A stretch of 38,021 nt of DNA from the NCBI GenBank assembly GCA_000717735.1, contig JOBE01000062.1, forward strand, positions 1 through 38,021, in the 5' to 3' direction. Below are positions 34,047-38,021 of this stretch, piece after piece. The DNA comes from Streptomyces griseoluteus. GTDB taxonomy: Bacteria > Actinomycetota > Actinomycetes > Streptomycetales > Streptomycetaceae. Under the pieces are notes generated by a model, which worked only from the letters and a program-made list of their open reading frames with translations, searched no databases and was not told the origin of the DNA. The stretch's first letter is position 1. Every line of letters starts with the position of its first letter. The translations under genes and the position numbers were made by a program.

Positions 34047-34496
34047 TCACTGCGCCACGTCCCCGTCCACGTACACCCAGGCGCCCTCATGCCGGGCGAA
34101 GCGGCTCCGCTCGCTCTGCTCGCCGGGCTCGCCGGCGTGGACGTAGCGCGCCGTGAAGGTGACGGTGCCGCGCTGGTGGAAGGCGGTGCCCTCGGTGGTC
34201 TCCACGATGTCCAGGCCGGTCCAGCGGATACCCGGATCGAAGTCGACCCCGTCGGGACGCGTCGCCGGCGCCCAGGTGCGCAGCAGGTAGGCCTCGTCGC
34301 GGACGACGAAGGCGCTGTAGCGGGAGCGCATGAGCAGCTCGGCCGTGGGCGCCGTACCGCCCGTCCCCGCGTGGAACCGGCCGCAGCACGCGCCGTACGG
34401 GGCGTCGAGGCCGCAGAGGCAGGGCGAGGTCGCGGTCACGGCCGGGGCCGGGGCCGGGGCGGCGGTTGTGCGGGGGCGGGTCTTGCGTCGGGACAT
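34047..34496 (-). CDS. YchJ-family (SEC-C zinc-motif) protein
   Basis: The 149-residue protein has an Ala/Pro-rich lead, then the SEC-C-type cysteine motif CLCGLDAPYGACCGRFH (~26-42) and the YchJ body ELLMRSRYSAFVVRDEAYLLRTWAPATRP...RWTGLDIVETTEGTAFHQRGTVTFTARY. The function of the family is unknown; the cysteines probably bind zinc. The ATG at 34496 has no Shine-Dalgarno; GACAAT (minus strand, 34503-34508) ends 6 nt upstream. A GTG at 34514 is a weaker alternative. Confidence 0.88.
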   Translation of the reverse strand: MSRRKTRPRTTAAPAPAPAVTATSPCLCGLDAPYGACCGRFHAGTGGTAPTAELLMRSRYSAFVVRDEAYLLRTWAPATRPDGVDFDPGIRWTGLDIVETTEGTAFHQRGTVTFTARYVHAGEPGEQSERSRFARHEGAWVYVDGDVAQ

Positions 34497-34609
34497 ACCG
34501 CCATTGTCCCCCACGGGGAACGCGCGACGGCGCCCGGCATGTGGACGCCCTCGTGGACGCCGCTGGGGAATCCCGCTGCTCAGAGGGTCCGTCCGAGTAG
34601 CGTACGAGC

Positions 34610-35953
34610 ATGAAACTGACGATTCTCGGAGGCGGCGGGTTCCGGGTGCCGCTGGTGTACGGGGCCCTGCTCGGCGACCACGCCGAGGGACGGGTCAGCC
34701 ACGTCACCCTGTACGACCTCGACGAGGGGCGGGTCTCGGCCATCGCCAGGGTCCTCGCCGAGCAGGGCGAGGGTGTGCCGGACGCGCCCGGGGTGACGGC
34801 GACCACGGACCTGGACGAGGCGCTGCGCGGGGCGGACTTCGTGTTCTCCGCGATCCGGGTCGGCGGTCTCGAGGGCAGGGCGGCCGACGAACGGATCGCG
34901 CTCGCCGAGGGCGTGCTCGGCCAGGAGACGGTGGGTGCGGGCGGCATCGCGTACGGGCTGCGGACCGTTCCGGTCGCGGTGCGCATCGCCCGCCGGATCG
35001 CCGAACTCGCCCCGGACGCCTGGGTCATCAACTTCACCAACCCGGCGGGCCTGGTCACGGAGGCGATGTCCCGGATCCTCGGCGACCGGGTCGTCGGCAT
35101 CTGCGACTCCCCCGTGGGGCTCGGCCGCCGGGTCGCCCGCGTCCTGGGCGCCGACCCGGACGAGGCCTGGATCGACTACGTGGGCCTCAACCACCTGGGC
35201 TGGCTGCGGGGTTTGCGGATCGGCGGCCGTGACGAGCTGCCGCGACTGCTCGCCGACGAGGAGGCGCTCGGCTCCTTCGAGGAGGGCAGGCTCTTCGGCT
35301 CCGAGTGGCTGCGCTCCCTCGGCGCGATCCCCAACGAGTACCTGCACTACTACTACTTCAACCGGGAGGCGGTGCACGCCTACCGGACCGCGGAGCGGAC
35401 CCGCGGCGCCTATCTCCGCGACCAGCAGGCGGGCTTCTACGCCGAGATGGGGAAGCCGGACACCCCCGCCCTGGACGCCTGGCACCGTACGCTCGCCGAC
35501 CGGGAGGCCACCTACATGGCGGCCAACCGGGAGGCCGCCGGGATCGGGGAGCGCGACGAGGAGGACCTGGAGTCGGGCGGCTACGAGAAGGTGGCGCTCG
35601 CCCTGATGCGGGCCATCGCGCGGGACGAACGGGCGACGCTCATCCTCAACGTGCGCAACGGCACGACGCTCGCCGCGCTCGACGCCGACGCGGTGATCGA
35701 GGTGCCGTGCCTCGTGGACGCGAACGGCGCCCATCCGGTGTCGGTGTCCCCGCTGCCGTATCACGCGGTCGGCCTGGTGACGGCGGTGAAGGCGGTGGAA
35801 CGGGAGGTCCTCGCGGCGGCGGAGAGCGGCTCGCGGGCGACGGCCGTGAAGGCCTTCGCGCTGCATCCGCTGGTCGACTCGGTGGCGGTGGCCCGCCGGC
35901 TCGTCGACGGCTACACGGCGGAGCACCCGGGTCTGGCGTACCTGCGGCCCTGA
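34610..35953 (+). CDS. GH4 family 6-phospho-beta-glucosidase
   Basis: The 447-residue protein shows the GH4 pattern of NAD- and Mn-dependent glycosidases: Rossmann loop MKLTILGGGGFRVPL, Asn144 in NFTNPAG, the metal-ligand cysteine Cys165 in GICDSPVG and His195 in GLNHLGW. These enzymes cleave phosphorylated disaccharides after PTS uptake by an oxidation-elimination mechanism. No PTS or ABC sugar gene adjoins it, so the substrate is uncertain and an unphosphorylated sugar is possible. TAGCGT (34598-34603) ends 6 nt before the ATG, indicating a leaderless message. Confidence 0.92.
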   Translation: MKLTILGGGGFRVPLVYGALLGDHAEGRVSHVTLYDLDEGRVSAIARVLAEQGEGVPDAPGVTATTDLDEALRGADFVFSAIRVGGLEGRAADERIALAEGVLGQETVGAGGIAYGLRTVPVAVRIARRIAELAPDAWVINFTNPAGLVTEAMSRILGDRVVGICDSPVGLGRRVARVLGADPDEAWIDYVGLNHLGWLRGLRIGGRDELPRLLADEEALGSFEEGRLFGSEWLRSLGAIPNEYLHYYYFNREAVHAYRTAERTRGAYLRDQQAGFYAEMGKPDTPALDAWHRTLADREATYMAANREAAGIGERDEEDLESGGYEKVALALMRAIARDERATLILNVRNGTTLAALDADAVIEVPCLVDANGAHPVSVSPLPYHAVGLVTAVKAVEREVLAAAESGSRATAVKAFALHPLVDSVAVARRLVDGYTAEHPGLAYLRP

Positions 35954-35958
35954 GCCGA

Positions 35959-35976
35959 CAGCCGCCTGTACGGCTG
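35959..35976 (+). terminator. Small hairpin after GH4 gene
   Basis: CAGCCG-cctgta-CGGCTG is a 6-bp stem with a 6-nt loop, just after the GH4 stop codon. Weak terminator candidate. Confidence 0.4.
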
Positions 35977-35985
35977 ACGAACATC

Positions 35986-36014
35986 TTTACGAGACCGGGG
36001 GCGCGGCCTAGGCT
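35986..36014 (+). promoter_or_regulatory. Promoter of the M64 peptidase gene
   Basis: TTTACG (35986-35991), a 17-bp spacer and TAGGCT (36009-36014). The -10 ends 8 nt before the ATG at 36023, predicting transcription from the start codon itself. Confidence 0.6.
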
Positions 36015-36022
36015 CGCGCCCC

Positions 36023-37909
36023 ATGACCTCACGGAACAAGGGTGTTCGACGAGAGGTGGGCCGCCTCGTCACCGCCTGCCTGCTGGCCGCCGGCCTGGTG
36101 GGCACCGCGCCGGCGGCGGCGGAGACACCGACGCCCGGTGACGGTCCGGTCGTCGTCCCCGTCCAGACCACCGGGCCGGCGGACCGGCGGTTCAACCTGG
36201 TGTTCATGGGCGACGGTTACACGGCGGCGGAGATGCCGGCGTTCCGCGCGGACCTCGAACGGCATCTGAACACGCTGTGGAGCATCGAGCCCTTCGCCTC
36301 GTACCGCTCGTACATCAACGTGTGGGCGGTCGAGGCGCCTTCGGCCGAGTCGGGCGTGGACTGCGACCCCGGTCTGGACGCCCCCGCCCGCGACACCGCG
36401 CTCGACATGGGCTTCTGGGGCGGCTGCAACCCGGACAGCGTGCAGCGGCTGCTCACCGTCGACAGCCGCAAGGCCGCCGCGCTCGCCGACCTCGTCCCCG
36501 GCACGAGCCGCGCCAACCGGCAGGTGGTCGCCCTCGCGCACAGCTCCACCTACGGCGGCGCGGGCGGCGGTTACGCCACCGCCTCCGGCGGCAACGCGCT
36601 CTCGTCCCTCATCACCCCGCACGAGATAGGCCATTCCCTCGGCGGTCTCCAGGACGAGTACGACTACTACGCGCGCGGGGTACCGGGCGGCCCCTACTCG
36701 GGCCCCGAGCCCTCCTCCGTGCACCACACCCTCCTCACCGAGCGCCAGATGCTGGAGCAGCGGGCCAAGTGGTGGCGCTGGCTGGGCGAGAGGAGCGAGT
36801 CGGGCGGGGTCATAGGCCGTCACGAGGGCGGCCTGTACAGCACCGCGGGTGTCTGGCGTCCGAGCCGGCACTCGCTCATGAAGACCCTCGGCTACTCCTT
36901 CGACCAGGTGGAGCGCGAGGTCATGGTCCGCGCGATCTCCGCGAAGGTGAACCTCGTCCAGGACCACACGCCGAACACGGAGCCCCTCGGGGCCGACCGG
37001 ACGGTGTGGGTGGACACCCTGCACCCGGTGGGCGGTGCGCTCAGCGTGACCTGGCGCCTCGACGGCCGGACCCTGCCCACGGACGGCGCCCGCACGGTCG
37101 ACCTTCGCAGGCTGCGGCTCTCCCCCGGCCCGCACAGCCTCACGGCGACGGTCACCGACCCGACGCCCTTCGTCCGCGACCCCGCCGTCCGGGCCTCCGC
37201 CGCCCTCACCAGGACCGTGAGCTGGACGGTCGACCCCTCCCTCACCACCGCCCGGGACGACACCCGGGCGGCCTTCACCGGTCACACGCCCCTCGGGCCG
37301 CCCGTCGGCGCCAGGACCGTCGTCCACGCGGACACCACGCATCCGGTGGACCGCACACCGGACGTACGGTGGCGCCTCGACGGCCGTCCCGTGAGCACCG
37401 GACCCAACGACCGCGATCTGGACCTCCGTTCACTCCGGCTCGCCCCGGGCACCCACACCCTGACAGCCCACCTCGCGGGCACGTCGGAGGAGTTGAGCTG
37501 GACGGTCGACGCCCGGCCGGCCACGGCCGCGTACGAACTGTCGGAGCCGCTGCGCACGGTACGGCGCCCCGGACAGCCCGTGGAGTACGTCTACGACGGG
37601 CCGTTCACGATGCGGCTGACCGCCCGGGACGACCAGGAGGGCGCGGTGGTGACCCAGTTCCGGGTGGACGGCGACGGCTGGTACACGTACTACGGCTGGC
37701 CGACGGACGCGGGCGCGCCGTTCCGCTTCTCGCCGGGCGGCACGGTGATCGACGACCTCGTTTACGGGAAGCTGGGCCGGAGCCGGGCGGTGCCGTGGGA
37801 CGACGCGACCCCCGACTACGGCACGCACCGGATCGAGTACCGCACGATCGACGCGGCCGGCAACATCGGCCCGGCACGCGGCTTCCTGGTGACGCTGGTG
37901 GAGCCGTAG
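36023..37909 (+). CDS. Secreted M64-family zinc metallopeptidase
   Basis: The 628-residue protein has a signal peptide (MTSRNKGVRREVGRLVTACLLAAGLVGTAPAAA), then the M64 catalytic domain with RFNLVFMGDGYTAAEM (57-71) and the zinc motif HEIGHSLGGLQDEYD (His200, Glu201, His204, and Asp211 as possible third ligand). M64 includes the Clostridium ramosum IgA peptidase, but free-living homologues have unknown substrates. Behind the catalytic domain are two similar beta-type repeats (~325-385: HPVGGALSVTWRLDGRTL...SPGPHSLTATV; ~432-495: HPVDRTPDVRWRLDGRPV...APGTHTLTAHL), then a C-terminal domain. The stop codon is 8 nt from the convergent transposase fragment. Confidence 0.9.
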   Translation: MTSRNKGVRREVGRLVTACLLAAGLVGTAPAAAETPTPGDGPVVVPVQTTGPADRRFNLVFMGDGYTAAEMPAFRADLERHLNTLWSIEPFASYRSYINVWAVEAPSAESGVDCDPGLDAPARDTALDMGFWGGCNPDSVQRLLTVDSRKAAALADLVPGTSRANRQVVALAHSSTYGGAGGGYATASGGNALSSLITPHEIGHSLGGLQDEYDYYARGVPGGPYSGPEPSSVHHTLLTERQMLEQRAKWWRWLGERSESGGVIGRHEGGLYSTAGVWRPSRHSLMKTLGYSFDQVEREVMVRAISAKVNLVQDHTPNTEPLGADRTVWVDTLHPVGGALSVTWRLDGRTLPTDGARTVDLRRLRLSPGPHSLTATVTDPTPFVRDPAVRASAALTRTVSWTVDPSLTTARDDTRAAFTGHTPLGPPVGARTVVHADTTHPVDRTPDVRWRLDGRPVSTGPNDRDLDLRSLRLAPGTHTLTAHLAGTSEELSWTVDARPATAAYELSEPLRTVRRPGQPVEYVYDGPFTMRLTARDDQEGAVVTQFRVDGDGWYTYYGWPTDAGAPFRFSPGGTVIDDLVYGKLGRSRAVPWDDATPDYGTHRIEYRTIDAAGNIGPARGFLVTLVEP

Positions 37910-37917
37910 AACCGGCC

Positions 37918-38021
37918 CTAGTTGTATTGCCCTGTGAGGTTGGGGACGCGGCTGGCGGGTGGTTTGCCTGCGAGCGCGGTGTGTCCGCGGTGGTGATTGT
38001 AGGTGTGCAGCCACTGGGGGA
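37918..38021 (-). mobile_element. IS481-type transposase gene, 3' end only
   Basis: The minus strand encodes 33 residues ending in a stop at 37918: PQWLHTYNHHRGHTALAG and KPPASRVPNLTGQYN. The W..YN..RgH.aL.g.pP pattern is the C-terminus of integrase-core (DDE) transposases of the IS481 type. The rest of the element lies off the contig. The adjoining terminal inverted repeat is not evident in the 8 nt before the peptidase gene. Confidence 0.8.

Overview
The window is a contig of a Streptomyces-type actinomycete. GC is very high, codons end mostly in G or C, GTG and TTG starts are common, and the gene set includes an SsgA-like (SALP) morphogenesis protein, a WhiB-family iron-sulfur regulator, a DUF397-like small protein and an AMACR/beta-oxidation operon. 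Both ends are artificial or repeat-limited. Bases 1-55 are Illumina Nextera adapter (P5 part, i5 index, Tn5 mosaic end). The last ~104 bases are the 3' end of an IS481-type transposase gene, where assembly probably stopped.

Layout. 56-5.5 kb: a truncated secreted protein, a coupled pair of secreted peptidases (S15/CocE-like Xaa-Pro dipeptidyl-peptidase and M14 carboxypeptidase) and a secreted M1 aminopeptidase. 5.5-9.3 kb: an MpaB-like haem oxygenase, an orphan ATP-synthase b-subunit paralogue, a secreted sphingomyelinase C, a membrane-anchored hypothetical and a macrodomain protein. 9.4-17.4 kb: a MerR regulator converging on a four-gene minus-strand operon (alpha-methylacyl-CoA racemase, acyl-CoA dehydrogenase, thiolase, FadB-type multifunctional enzyme), with a divergent saccharopine-dehydrogenase-like reductase. 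A KstR-like palindrome lies inside the operon promoter. 17.5-23.8 kb: VOC protein, tiny membrane protein, endonuclease V, YciI protein, secreted Asp-box propeller, Fe-S protein running without a stop into a SALP gene, and an ABC-F ATPase with a long structured leader. 24-28.1 kb: acyl-ACP desaturase with a repressor-type operator, WhiB, IclR and TetR regulators, and an alpha/beta hydrolase. 28.2-31.1 kb: a hypothetical protein, divergent Prim-Pol and LigC-type ligase genes (short-patch DNA repair), and a ~156-bp MITE-like palindromic element. 31.1-38 kb: a small hypothetical, an MFS exporter fused to a winged-helix domain, a YchJ-type protein, a GH4 phosphoglycosidase and a secreted M64 peptidase.

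The region reads as ordinary chromosome rather than a mobile island or a biosynthetic cluster. The most interesting signals are regulatory: three promoters with palindromes in the spacer or just after the -10, a candidate attenuator leader ahead of the ABC-F gene, a CRP-like site upstream of the SALP gene, and about ten genes whose -10 box lies 6-8 nt before the start codon, predicting leaderless mRNAs. All functional calls rest on reading motifs by eye; no database search was run.
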